A stretch of DNA of 30,528 nt from Crickella sp963642455 (lineage in GTDB: Bacteria > Bacillota > Clostridia > Peptostreptococcales > Anaerovoracaceae). Position 1 is the first letter of the stretch. Every line of letters begins with the position of its first letter. The notes beneath the pieces are model-generated. The model searched no databases. It had not been told where the DNA came from and was given only the letters and a program-made list of their open reading frames with translations. The position numbers were made by a program, and so were the translations under genes. Positions 14,243 to 22,460 of the stretch are shown here, piece after piece. The stretch lies in contig CAVIGM010000014.1 of the NCBI GenBank assembly GCA_963642455.1, positions 1 to 30,528 on the forward strand, written 5' to 3'.

Positions 14243-16990
14243 ATGGGATTGATGCAGGTGCTCTTTGGCGACCTTAACGCCAAGGAAGTTAAGAAAGTCG
14301 AGAAGATTGTAGATGTAATCGAATCTTACGACGAGGCGATGCAGGCTCTAAGCGATGAAGAGCTTCGTGCAAAAACCGATGAATTCAAAGAGAGACTTGC
14401 CGATGGCGAGACACTCGACGACATTCTGCCAGAGGCTTTTGCCGTATGTAGAGAAGCTGCTTGGAGAAGCCTTGGAATGAAGCACTTCAGAGTTCAGCTC
14501 ATCGGTGGCGTTGTTCTCCACCAGGGAAGAATTTCCGAGATGAAGACAGGTGAAGGTAAGACCTTAGTAGCAACACTTCCAGCCTATCTCAATGCGCTTG
14601 AGGGCAAGGGCGTTCATGTTGTAACCGTAAATGACTACCTTGCTAAGCGTGACGCTGAGTGGATGGGTAAGCTATATAATTTCCTCGGGCTTAAGGTTGG
14701 CTGCGTAATACATGCGGTTGAGGGCCCTGCAAGGCACGAGCAGTATATGGCAGACATTACATACGGAACGAATAACGAATTCGGCTTCGACTATCTTCGT
14801 GACAACATGGTTACATATAAGGAGCAGCTCACACAGCGCGAGCTCAATTATGCAATCGTCGACGAGGTCGATTCCATTCTCATTGATGAGGCGAGAACAC
14901 CTCTTATTATCTCGGGCCGCGGCGTAGATTCCTCGGATATGTACAAGAAGGCAAATTCCTTTAGCAAGACCTTGCTCGAGGAGCAGGACTACAAGGTTGA
15001 CGAGAAGGACAACCAAGTATCTCTAACAGAGGACGGCGTAGCTGCCTGCGAGAAATATTTTGCGATAGACAATTTCTCTGATCCTGACAACATGGAGCTT
15101 AACCACTATGTAATGCAGGCTCTGCGTGCGAACTACCTGATGAAGAGGGACGTTGACTATATTGTAAAAGACGGGGAAATCCTCATCGTCGATGAGTTCA
15201 CGGGTCGTATCATGTACGGACGTCGTTTCAGCAACGGACTGCATCAGGCCATCGAGGCGAAGGAAGGCGTTAAGGTTAGAGCAGAGTCGAAGACCTTGGC
15301 TACCATCACACTGCAGAATTATTTCAGAATGTATGGCAAGCTCGCGGGCATGACCGGTACTGCGAAGACCGAGGAAGACGAGTTCCGTGACATTTACAAT
15401 ATGGATGTAGTTGTAATTCCAACTAACAAGCCGATTACAAGAATAGACAACGACGATGCTATCTTTGCACATCAGAGTGGCAAATACAAGGCAATCGTGG
15501 ATAGCGTTGCGGAGGCGCACGAGGCAGGACAGCCTGTGCTCGTAGGTACAATTTCGATTGAGATTTCCGAGCTTCTGAGCAGAATGCTCACCAAGAGAGG
15601 CATCAAGCATAATGTGCTGAACGCTAAGCATCACGAAAGAGAGGCCGAGATCGTAGCTGATGCAGGCCGAGAGGGTGCAGTTACAATCGCAACTAATATG
15701 GCAGGCCGTGGTACCGATATTATTCTCGGAGGCAATCCGGATTTCGAGGCTCGCCGCATTATGAAGCAGAACGAATTTACACCTGAGCAAATAAGCTTCG
15801 CAACAGGCTTCGAGAAGTCGGATGATCCAGCACTTAACGATGCTCGAAAGACGTACAATGAGCTTCTCGAAAGAATCAAGTCAGAGCGCAAAGAAGAGCA
15901 GGAAAGAGTTAAGGAGCTTGGAGGTCTTTGCATTATAGGTACGGAGAGACACGAGTCAAGGCGTATCGACAACCAGCTTCGTGGTCGTTCGGGAAGACAG
16001 GGAGACCCTGGAGATACGAGATTCTATATCTCGCTTGAAGACGATTTGATGAGACTCTTCGGAGGCGAGAAAATACAGTCTCTGATGGAGAGAATCGGGC
16101 TCGAGGACGATGATGCTCTTGAGGCAGGCATGCTCTCGAAGACAATCGAGAGTGCTCAGAAGAAGGTCGAGGGCAAGAATTTCGGAATCAGAAAATACGT
16201 ACTTCAGTACGATAATGTCATGAATAAGCAGCGTCAGATTATTTACGATCAGCGTCGTATGGTGCTTGACGGAGAGAATCTGCGTGGCTATATCCAGAAT
16301 ATGACAAATGAGCTGATTGACGGAATGGTTGATCCTATTGTTTTCGAGTCGAAATATGCTGAGGAATGGGATCTCGAGAGACTCTTCGCGGACCTTCAAC
16401 AGATTACGCCAGCTTTCAAGGGAAGACTCGAATATGATGAAGAGGCAAGACGCTTCCTGACAGACGAGGAACTTCGCGAGGACATCAAGAAGATTTTCGC
16501 GGATCTCTATGACGAGAAGGAAGCCGAAATCGGCGAAGAGCAGATGCGTGAGGTTGAGCGCATGATTCTGCTGAGAGTTGTAGACAATCGCTGGATGGAT
16601 CACATCGACGCGATGGATCAGCTGAAGAGCGGTATCGGACTTAGAGGACTTGGACAGCAGGATCCAGCCGTTGCCTATGCGCAGGAGGGCTTCGCTATGT
16701 TCGAGGAAATGGTTGCGGACATCAGAGAAGAGACCGTTAAATTCTGCTACAATGTGACGGTTACAACAAGCACAGCAAGACGCAATCTTGTAAGTGGCGC
16801 AAGCAAGGCTTCAAAGGAAGAATACAAAGACGATACTCCTCGCAAGGCGATGCCACAGCAGGCACCTAAGGCAGACAAAACAGGCAAGCAGGAGACCGTG
16901 CATAGAGACGAGCCAAAGGTAGGCAGAAACGATCCTTGCCCTTGCGGTTCCGGCAAGAAATACAAGAATTGCTGCGGCAAGAACGCATAA
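14243..16990 (+). CDS. secA: Preprotein translocase ATPase SecA
   Basis: The protein has 915 residues and is the motor that pushes unfolded preproteins through SecYEG. Walker A TGEGKT is at residues 102-107 and the DEAD-type Walker B in VDEVDSILIDEARTPLI. The arginine-finger region is QLRGRSGRQGDPGDTRFYIS, followed by the scaffold and wing domains. A C-terminal zinc-binding SEC-C motif (CPCGSGKKYKNCC) binds SecB or phospholipid in other species. AAGGGG at 14226-14231 lies 11 nt before the ATG and overlaps the end of the upstream gene. In many Firmicutes prfB follows secA directly; here prfB lies on the other strand with two genes in between. Confidence 0.98.
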   Translation: MGLMQVLFGDLNAKEVKKVEKIVDVIESYDEAMQALSDEELRAKTDEFKERLADGETLDDILPEAFAVCREAAWRSLGMKHFRVQLIGGVVLHQGRISEMKTGEGKTLVATLPAYLNALEGKGVHVVTVNDYLAKRDAEWMGKLYNFLGLKVGCVIHAVEGPARHEQYMADITYGTNNEFGFDYLRDNMVTYKEQLTQRELNYAIVDEVDSILIDEARTPLIISGRGVDSSDMYKKANSFSKTLLEEQDYKVDEKDNQVSLTEDGVAACEKYFAIDNFSDPDNMELNHYVMQALRANYLMKRDVDYIVKDGEILIVDEFTGRIMYGRRFSNGLHQAIEAKEGVKVRAESKTLATITLQNYFRMYGKLAGMTGTAKTEEDEFRDIYNMDVVVIPTNKPITRIDNDDAIFAHQSGKYKAIVDSVAEAHEAGQPVLVGTISIEISELLSRMLTKRGIKHNVLNAKHHEREAEIVADAGREGAVTIATNMAGRGTDIILGGNPDFEARRIMKQNEFTPEQISFATGFEKSDDPALNDARKTYNELLERIKSERKEEQERVKELGGLCIIGTERHESRRIDNQLRGRSGRQGDPGDTRFYISLEDDLMRLFGGEKIQSLMERIGLEDDDALEAGMLSKTIESAQKKVEGKNFGIRKYVLQYDNVMNKQRQIIYDQRRMVLDGENLRGYIQNMTNELIDGMVDPIVFESKYAEEWDLERLFADLQQITPAFKGRLEYDEEARRFLTDEELREDIKKIFADLYDEKEAEIGEEQMREVERMILLRVVDNRWMDHIDAMDQLKSGIGLRGLGQQDPAVAYAQEGFAMFEEMVADIREETVKFCYNVTVTTSTARRNLVSGASKASKEEYKDDTPRKAMPQQAPKADKTGKQETVHRDEPKVGRNDPCPCGSGKKYKNCCGKNA

Positions 16991-17088
16991 ATTCGAGCGG
17001 CAAGTAAGGCGGCCAAACGCAAGAACAAAGATGCCAGCCGAGAACATTGAGCCGACTGGCACAATCATGGTAGATTACAATTAACCAA

Positions 17089-17115
17089 AAAGGAGCGACC
17101 ATCGGTCGCTCCTTT
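17089..17115. terminator. Bidirectional terminator between secA and the CofE-like gene
   Basis: A perfect 12-bp stem, AAAGGAGCGACC (17089-17100) with GGTCGCTCCTTT (17104-17115), has a 3-nt loop. A/T-rich flanks on both sides fit termination of secA from the left and of the convergent minus-strand gene from the right. Confidence 0.92.
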
Positions 17116-17127
17116 GTTATGATTGAA

Positions 17128-17829
17128 TTACTTCTTCTTTCGTATCAGGATGAAAGGCGTGCATTGGTCGCCTTGACCTGCAGGATTGTCTCGAATCAGT
17201 TCAGCTAATTGCTCATCATTTAGAGTAATGCAGTCAGACTTGCCGAGGATGTCGCGTGTGAAATCATTCGCGTCAACGATCATTGCCTGCACACCTGTTT
17301 TCTCGTAAATTTCGTTGCAAACGCCAGTGGAATTCTCAGGAAGTCTAATTCCGAAATTTCCATAGATTGGAAATACATCTGGGTAGAAGCCGTCAAGTCC
17401 TGTGACTTCCATTCCTACCATTTCATAGAAAATTCCCTTGCGGCCGAACGCCTTGCCGACGCCTGCACATATAGCCGCCCAAAGAACTTTTCCAGCACCG
17501 CACTCATCGATTGCGAACTGCATTTTGCAGACTTCGCCAACACCAATTCCTGCGCTGTTGTGCTGTGTTGCGAAATGACTCAAGAATTTCGCAAGCTTGG
17601 AGATCTTCATATCCTTGCGGTATACGACTCTGTTCTGGCAAAGGGAAATAACCTTCTCGCTGATCGAAAGAATGTCACCTTCCTCGTATAGAGGCTTGAC
17701 ATAGCGCTCAACAAGCTCAACATAATTCTCGCCGATTTCGACGAAATGAGTCTGAATCGCGTGTCTAAGATAAGTGCCGTGACTTGTTTCAATTTCTATC
17801 TTCTTTGCTCCGTTGGCAACAAATTCCAT
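17128..17829 (-). CDS. CofE-like (F420-0:gamma-glutamyl ligase family) protein
   Basis: The protein has 233 residues and resembles the F420-0:gamma-glutamyl ligase (CofE) fold. CofE adds glutamate to coenzyme F420 in methanogens and actinobacteria. Family-like parts are GDILSISEKVISLCQNRVV near residues 50-70, YGNFGIRLPENSTG, and VDANDFTRDILGKSD. Stand-alone relatives occur in bacteria with no known F420 pathway, and their substrate is unclear; no other F420 gene lies in this window. The ATG at 17829 has AAGGAG (17835-17840) 5 nt upstream. It appears monocistronic with its own promoter and the bidirectional terminator at 17089. I would not transfer the enzyme name with confidence. Confidence 0.8.
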   Translation of the reverse strand: MEFVANGAKKIEIETSHGTYLRHAIQTHFVEIGENYVELVERYVKPLYEEGDILSISEKVISLCQNRVVYRKDMKISKLAKFLSHFATQHNSAGIGVGEVCKMQFAIDECGAGKVLWAAICAGVGKAFGRKGIFYEMVGMEVTGLDGFYPDVFPIYGNFGIRLPENSTGVCNEIYEKTGVQAMIVDANDFTRDILGKSDCITLNDEQLAELIRDNPAGQGDQCTPFILIRKKK

Positions 17830-17863
17830 AATAGCTCCTTTTCTTATCGTAATATGCCCAATA

Positions 17864-17872
17864 ATTGTAACA
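17864..17872 (-). promoter_or_regulatory. Extended -10 promoter of the CofE-like gene
   Basis: On the minus strand TGTTACAAT forms an extended -10 (TG at 17872-17871, TACAAT at 17869-17864). No good -35 is seen. Transcription would start near 17857, just before the ribosome-binding site. Confidence 0.45.
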
Positions 17873-17961
17873 TTTTTATTTGCTCAAAATCTACCGTTTC
17901 GCAGGAAAAAGGGGGCTTCCTATTCGCTACGCTGTGGCAGTCAAGCTACCCGTGGTCGTTC

Positions 17962-18624
17962 CTATACTACTTCAAGCAAGTCCATCGGCTTAGCTATTCT
18001 ATAAACCGGAAGGGCTCCGAGCTCCTTGAGCTGCTCTTCGTCGACGGCGTGGCTCCAGCCGACCAAGACCGAATCGATGCCGGCATTCTTGCAGCACAGC
18101 ATATCGAAGCGCGTATCTCCGAGCATTATGCATTCGGAGAGCTTGATTTCCTTGCCGACCGCCTTGGACATTGCGGAAATCGCCACAAGAAGCGGCTCGG
18201 GATCTGGCTTATGCGCGGATGTGCTGTCGTGGTCTATGATAACATCGAAGAATTTCGTGATGTCGAATCTGTCGAGGTAAGCAGAGGTGGTCATCCTCAT
18301 GCGAGAGGTTACGATTGCAAGCTTGTAGCCTCGGGCTTTGAGTTCAGCCAGAAGCTCGTAGCAGCCGTCGAAAAGCTGCAGCCTGTTATCGACATGCGCG
18401 GCCTGCCAGTCTCTGTAGACAGTAATCGCTTCTTCAACATCAATGCCTGGAAAGGCGACAGATGCGGTATATCTAATCGGCTCGCCGAAGGTCTTCTCCC
18501 AGTATTCAGTCGAAAATTCCTCGCCAAGATAGTGCATGGCAGCGGCTTTCCACGAGTCAACGATGAGATCGTTAGTATCAAGTAATGTTCCGTCAAAATC
18601 AAAGAAAATATAAGGCTTTTTCAT
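17962..18624 (-). CDS. HAD-superfamily phosphatase (phosphoglycolate phosphatase-like)
   Basis: The protein has 220 residues and all four HAD motifs: I DFDGTLLDT (nucleophile Asp9), II VTSRM, III HKPDPEP with the conserved lysine, and IV MLGDTRFDM. The helical cap between motifs I and II (about residues 17-90) places it in the PGP/beta-phosphoglucomutase-like subgroup. The substrate is a small phosphate ester that cannot be specified. It lies 48 nt downstream of prfB on the same strand and is probably in the same transcript. The ribosome-binding site is weak. Terminal codons end in ATGGACTTGCTTGAAGTAG-like sequence at 17962. Confidence 0.9.
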   Translation of the reverse strand: MKKPYIFFDFDGTLLDTNDLIVDSWKAAAMHYLGEEFSTEYWEKTFGEPIRYTASVAFPGIDVEEAITVYRDWQAAHVDNRLQLFDGCYELLAELKARGYKLAIVTSRMRMTTSAYLDRFDITKFFDVIIDHDSTSAHKPDPEPLLVAISAMSKAVGKEIKLSECIMLGDTRFDMLCCKNAGIDSVLVGWSHAVDEEQLKELGALPVYRIAKPMDLLEVV

Positions 18625-18672
18625 AAGTATGTTCCGAGTTAAGAATTAAGTAAATGAAGTTCGGCGGTTCTG

Positions 18673-19786
18673 CTATTCGGCTTTGTTGGCGTCCTGTGAG
18701 AGCTTAGCTCTTACAAAAATATCGATATTTCCGTCCATTACGCTCTCGACGTTTCCGACCTCGGCGCCTGTGCGCGTGTCCTTAACAAGTGTATACGGCT
18801 GGAAAACATAATTGCGAATCTGCGAGCCCCAGGTTGCCATCGACATATCTCCGCGAAGCTCGTTGAGGCTTGCCTTGTGCTCTTCCTCGGCAATTTTCAT
18901 AAGCTTGGAGGCAAGAATCTTGAGGGCAACCTCTTTATTCATAATCTGAGACCTTTCGTTCTGGCAGGTCACTACTATATTAGTTGGAAGATGCGTGATT
19001 CTTACAGCCGAGTCCGTCGTATTTACAGACTGACCGCCTGCGCCTGTGCTTCTAAAGGTATCAATCTTCAAGTCGTTTGGGTTAATATCTACGGTTATCG
19101 AGCCATCCATATCGGGAACGACATCAACCGCCGCAAAAGAAGTCTGCCTCTTGCCCATGGAATTGAAAGGCGAAATTCTTACAAGTCTGTGCACGCCTTG
19201 TTCCGACTTGAGATATCCGTAGGCGTTCTCGCCGCTAATCATAATCGTGCAGCTCTTGATGCCCGCCGCCGTATCGTTCTGAAGGTCGAGAATCTTGGAC
19301 TTGAAGCCTTTTCTTTCGGCATATCTTAAATACATTCTTTCGAGCATTTCCGCCCAATCCATTGCATCAACTCCGCCCGTTCCAGCGTGAATCGAAAGTA
19401 TGGCATCATTGGCGTCATATTTGCCATTGAGAAGAGTGTCGAGCTTCAGGTCCTCTATGTCAGCCTTCAAAAGTTCGAAGCCTTTGACAATTTCCTTGGC
19501 TTCGTCCTCGTCTTCAAGCTCTTCGGCAATATCGATCATATCCTTGGTGTCCGCAAGTCTTGCCTCGAGGGCCTCGTACTTTGCGACCTTGTTCTCACAG
19601 GATTTCTTGGCCTTGAGGATTTCCTGAGCTTCTTCTGGCTTGTCCCAGAAACCATCCTCTGTCATTGTCTTCTCGTAGTCCGCGATTCTAAGCTTAAGAC
19701 CAGGGACGTCAAAGATACCCCCTAATCTCAGCGAGCTTAGCTTGCTCCTGTGATAACTCAGTGCGAACGGAATCAAGAATAATCAT
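18673..19786 (-). CDS. prfB: Peptide chain release factor 2, with programmed +1 frameshift
   Basis: RF2 releases peptides at UGA and UAA. The gene is read in two frames. Frame 1 starts at ATG 19786 and runs 25 codons to CTT (19714-19712), followed by in-frame TGA (19711-19709). The shift site reads AGGGGG-TAT-CTT-TGA-C, the same as the classic prfB site, with an internal Shine-Dalgarno at 19723-19718. A +1 slip moves reading to GAC (19710-19708), and the second part runs 345 codons to TAG at 18673. The product has 370 residues, with SPF at 205-207 and GGQ at 250-252. Low RF2 slows decoding of the UGA and favours the shift, so RF2 controls its own synthesis. Upstream sequence contains AAAGGA before the ATG. 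Confidence 0.97.
19708..19723 (-). promoter_or_regulatory. prfB programmed frameshift site
   Basis: On the minus strand AGGGGG, TAT, CTT, TGA, C follow in order. The Shine-Dalgarno-like AGGGGG sits 3 nt before the CTT slip codon, the spacing known to promote +1 shifting. The sequence is strictly seen; the mechanism is established for prfB. Confidence 0.97.
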
Positions 19787-19815
19787 ATTGTGCAAATCCT
19801 TTCTGTATCTGTTAA

Positions 19816-19916
19816 GTCAGCTCGGCGGGCTAAGTCAATTCGACTGCCGAGCTTGCTTGTTCGTTTCTGTCAGCTCGGCGGGCTAAGTCAATTCGACTGC
19901 CGAGCTTGCTTGTTCG
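19816..19916. repeat. Two identical 48-bp hairpin repeats between trkH and prfB
   Basis: A 48-bp sequence is repeated exactly at 19816-19863 and 19869-19916, with a 53-bp period. Each copy folds with AGCTCGGC and GCCGAGCT (19819-19826 and 19846-19853 in copy 1) as outer arms and AGTC/GACT as an inner stem. They fill most of the 150 bp between the trkH stop and the prfB start. No T-run follows on the minus strand. Confidence 0.9.
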
Positions 19917-19936
19917 GGCTTGTCTGCCCAGCTAAT

Positions 19937-21436
19937 TCATACAATTCTATCAGCTCTGTCAGCGCGGTCAGGCCTGTGCTTTCTTGCTGTTTGCGCGAAG
20001 ACAAAGAGAAGCGGATATATCTCGAGTCTTCCGAACAGCATGATGAAGGACAGAACGATTTTGGAGAAATCCGAATACATAGCATAATTGCCGGCAGGTC
20101 CAACAAGGTCGAAGCCCGGACCCATATTATTCATACAGGCTACTACTGCGGAGAAATTAGTCTCCATGCCCCAAGGCTCGAAACTGATGAGCAGAAAGCC
20201 TGATATAAGCAAGATTGTATATAAGAAAAAGTAAACGCCGATCTTGTTAACGACCGATTCGTCAACCTTCTTTCCGTTAAGGTGAACGGATGAAATCGAG
20301 CGTGGGCTCAGCATTGAATGCAGGCTGTTGCGCAGATTCTGTGCAAGAATTACGACTCTCGACATCTTGAAGCCGCCGGCTGTCGAACTTGAGCAGCCGC
20401 CAATCAGCATGAGAACGAGAAGAATCGAGCGCGCAAGGTAAGGCCAAGCGTCATAATTTGCAGTTGTATATGCGGTCGAGCTCATGATAGCCGCAACCTG
20501 GAAGAAGGAATTTCTCAGAGCATCTCCCCAGCTCGAGAAGACAGCCTCCTGTCTGAACGTCATCGAAGCAGGTCCGACAGAAAGAGTGATAATAATAATC
20601 GCAATAAGTGCGATACCAAGATAGGCCTTAAGCTCGTTGCTCTTGAGAATATCGCGCCACTTCTTTGCGATTACAAGATAGAACATATTGAAGTTGATAC
20701 CGAAGAGCAGCATGAAGACCGCAACCGTCCACTGATTGATTGCGCTATATGAAGCGAGGCTGTCGGCCTTAACTGCCGAGCCTCCCGTACCAGCTGTACC
20801 AAGAGCGTGAACTATGCTGTCAAATATTGGCATACCCTCGGCTATGAGAAGAACCATTTCCACGAGAGTTAGAATAAGATATGCGAAATACAGAAATTCT
20901 GCGTTCTTTCTTGCCTTAGGAACTACCTTGTCGAGACCGACACCAGGCATCTCGGCACGCATGATGTTAGAAGTTCTGCCCGGCATTTTGTTGAAGATGG
21001 CAACGACGAAAACCAGGATTCCCATGCCTCCTATCCAGTTGGTGAAGCTTCGCCAGAAAATCATATTGTGATTAAGGCCTTCTATATCTTCCAAAATAGT
21101 TGCTCCCGTTGTTGTGAAGCCGCTGACCGTCTCGAAGAAGGCGTCAACCACGCTTGTTGTCGTTCCGCTCAATAAGAAAGGAAGCATTCCAATCAAGGAA
21201 ATGGAGAGCCAGCCAAAGAAAACTATCGCAAAGCCATCTATAGTATAAATATTTCCCGACTCATCGCCGCACAGCTTATCAAGAATAAAGCCAATCACCG
21301 CTGCGATTCCAGCTGCTTCGAGGAAGGGCAGCCATGGCTCGTTGTAGCAAAGGGACACCATAATAGGAAGCGCCATGAGAAGCGCTTCGCCCTTTAATAC
21401 TTTTCCAATAATGTTAAATACGGTTCTGTAATTCAT
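19937..21436 (-). CDS. trkH: Potassium uptake protein TrkH
   Basis: The protein has 499 residues with about ten or more hydrophobic segments in the four-fold repeat of the Trk/Ktr superfamily. The four pore loops are SGFTTTGATIL, HALGTAGTGGSAV, IMSSTAYTTANYDAW and MNNMGPGFDLVGPAGNY. Loops 1, 2 and 4 keep the filter glycine, whereas loop 3 has Ala where relatives usually have Gly. It forms the K+ channel-like subunit, gated by the TrkA ring. Its ATG lies inside the last 23 nt of trkA, so translation is probably coupled; no strong ribosome-binding site precedes it. The C-terminus ends RPDRADRADRIV, encoded by DNA resembling the 48-bp repeats just downstream. Confidence 0.95.
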   Translation of the reverse strand: MNYRTVFNIIGKVLKGEALLMALPIMVSLCYNEPWLPFLEAAGIAAVIGFILDKLCGDESGNIYTIDGFAIVFFGWLSISLIGMLPFLLSGTTTSVVDAFFETVSGFTTTGATILEDIEGLNHNMIFWRSFTNWIGGMGILVFVVAIFNKMPGRTSNIMRAEMPGVGLDKVVPKARKNAEFLYFAYLILTLVEMVLLIAEGMPIFDSIVHALGTAGTGGSAVKADSLASYSAINQWTVAVFMLLFGINFNMFYLVIAKKWRDILKSNELKAYLGIALIAIIIITLSVGPASMTFRQEAVFSSWGDALRNSFFQVAAIMSSTAYTTANYDAWPYLARSILLVLMLIGGCSSSTAGGFKMSRVVILAQNLRNSLHSMLSPRSISSVHLNGKKVDESVVNKIGVYFFLYTILLISGFLLISFEPWGMETNFSAVVACMNNMGPGFDLVGPAGNYAMYSDFSKIVLSFIMLFGRLEIYPLLFVFAQTARKHRPDRADRADRIV

Positions 21437-22268
21437 TCTTAATAAATTGTGCTGTAATGTCCTTAGGTGAAACTATATTCTTAAGCCCCAAGTGTGTAAC
21501 GAGGCTTGTGAAGCTGTTGTGGTTGACCTTCGTGATTATGCTCGGTACTCTGTGTGTGCCCGCATATACGGAAATCAGAAGGTTCTCTTCGTCCATATCT
21601 GTTGCCGCGACAAAGACATCTACTCTGTCGATGCCTTCCTCTTGAAGAACACTTCTTTCCGTGCCGTCTCCGCAGACAACGTCGATTCTACCGGGAAGAA
21701 GCTCTCTCACGCTCTCGCATTTCTGAAGATTTCTCTCGATGAGCTTGACATGGCAGCCCGCTTTTGCAAGAAGCCTGCTAAGATGTATCGATGTTCGGCT
21801 TGCGCCAACCAGAATGGCCGAAACCCCTCTTAGCCTGTCTCTTACCTTAGGCGTCTTCATCTCGATAAGCTTCAATATTTCAAGCGCCGCAAGAAGGTCG
21901 GGGCTGAAAACCGTGTCTATATTGAAGTCGGCCTCAAGCTGCAGAAGCTCGTGCGCCGAATATTGCAGGGAACGTATCTCGCAAAAGCTCTTCTTAGCGC
22001 CCATTTTCTTCGCGAGGTGACACAGAACAATGTTGCGCTCGTTGATATTAGTCGCTGCTATGAAAACATCCGCGTGCTTGACGTCCGCTGTCTCGAGTAT
22101 GCGGTAGTCAGACGCGTCGTCGCAAATTGCAAGAACGTCGCTTGTCTCGGAAAGACGCTTGATGATTGAGTTGTTCTTATCTATTGCGACAATTTCGTTG
22201 TCCTCTGTGGATAGCGCCCGCAGTATGGACATGCCGATTTTCCCGCAGCCTATGATAACAATTCTCAA
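21414..22268 (-). CDS. trkA: Shortened Trk regulatory subunit TrkA (two Rossmann domains only)
   Basis: The protein has 284 residues, against about 450 for a full TrkA and about 220 for KtrA. Domain 1 (about 1-135) starts MRIVIIGCGKIGMSILRAL and binds NAD(H) or a nucleotide. Domain 2 (about 145-284) starts AILVGASRTSIHLSRLL and contains DGTERSVLQEEGIDRVDVFVAATDMDEEN, a normal TrkA-N pattern. The RCK_C domains that should follow each Rossmann domain are missing: domain 1 runs straight into domain 2, and the protein stops at ELQNRI. The start is TTG at 22268, with AGAGGTG (22281-22275) 6 nt upstream. It overlaps trkH by 23 nt. Confidence 0.88.
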   Translation of the reverse strand: MRIVIIGCGKIGMSILRALSTEDNEIVAIDKNNSIIKRLSETSDVLAICDDASDYRILETADVKHADVFIAATNINERNIVLCHLAKKMGAKKSFCEIRSLQYSAHELLQLEADFNIDTVFSPDLLAALEILKLIEMKTPKVRDRLRGVSAILVGASRTSIHLSRLLAKAGCHVKLIERNLQKCESVRELLPGRIDVVCGDGTERSVLQEEGIDRVDVFVAATDMDEENLLISVYAGTHRVPSIITKVNHNSFTSLVTHLGLKNIVSPKDITAQFIKNELQNRI

Positions 22269-22290
22269 AATTTACACCTCTTTAACAGGC

Positions 22291-22367
22291 CTTCAATAGA
22301 CCTTGAACAGAACTTCAATAGAGCTTGAATAGAACTTGAATAAGACTTCAATAGAACTTCAATGCTC
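22291..22367. repeat. Seven 11-bp tandem repeats in the trkA upstream region
   Basis: Seven consecutive 11-bp units start at 22291, 22302, 22313, 22324, 22335, 22346 and 22357. The consensus is CTTSAATAGAA; the period holds exactly while single bases vary and the last copy diverges at its end. They lie between the trkA start codon and its putative promoter, so they would be in the 5' untranslated RNA or act as DNA sites. Confidence 0.85.
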
Positions 22368-22401
22368 CCGAAAGGCGATATCAATAATTGCCTCTACAAG
22401 T

Positions 22402-22410
22402 AATATATCA
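22402..22410 (-). promoter_or_regulatory. Putative trkA extended -10 promoter
   Basis: On the minus strand TGATATATT gives an extended -10 (TATATT at 22407-22402, TG at 22410-22409). Transcription would start near 22395, giving a leader of about 125 nt that contains the 11-bp repeat array. The -35 is weak. Confidence 0.4.
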
Positions 22411-22445
22411 TATCACTAAAAGCTTTAGAAATAAAGCATTCTATG

Positions 22446-22454
22446 TGGTAGAAT
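22446..22454 (+). promoter_or_regulatory. Putative addB extended -10 promoter, possibly leaderless
   Basis: TGGTAGAAT (22446-22454) has the form of an extended -10. TTTAGA at 22424-22429 could be a -35 with a 19-bp spacer. Start of transcription is expected near 22461, which is the A of the addB ATG. Confidence 0.35.
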
Positions 22455-22460
22455 AGATGC

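Noticed and set aside
17880..17960. Terminator after the HAD phosphatase gene
   Set aside because: A C-run followed by T5 exists on the minus strand, but I could not draw a convincing stem before it.
17746..18585. 279-residue ORF on the + strand
   Set aside because: It is the antisense frame of the HAD phosphatase, which has all four motifs; no family features are seen in the + frame.
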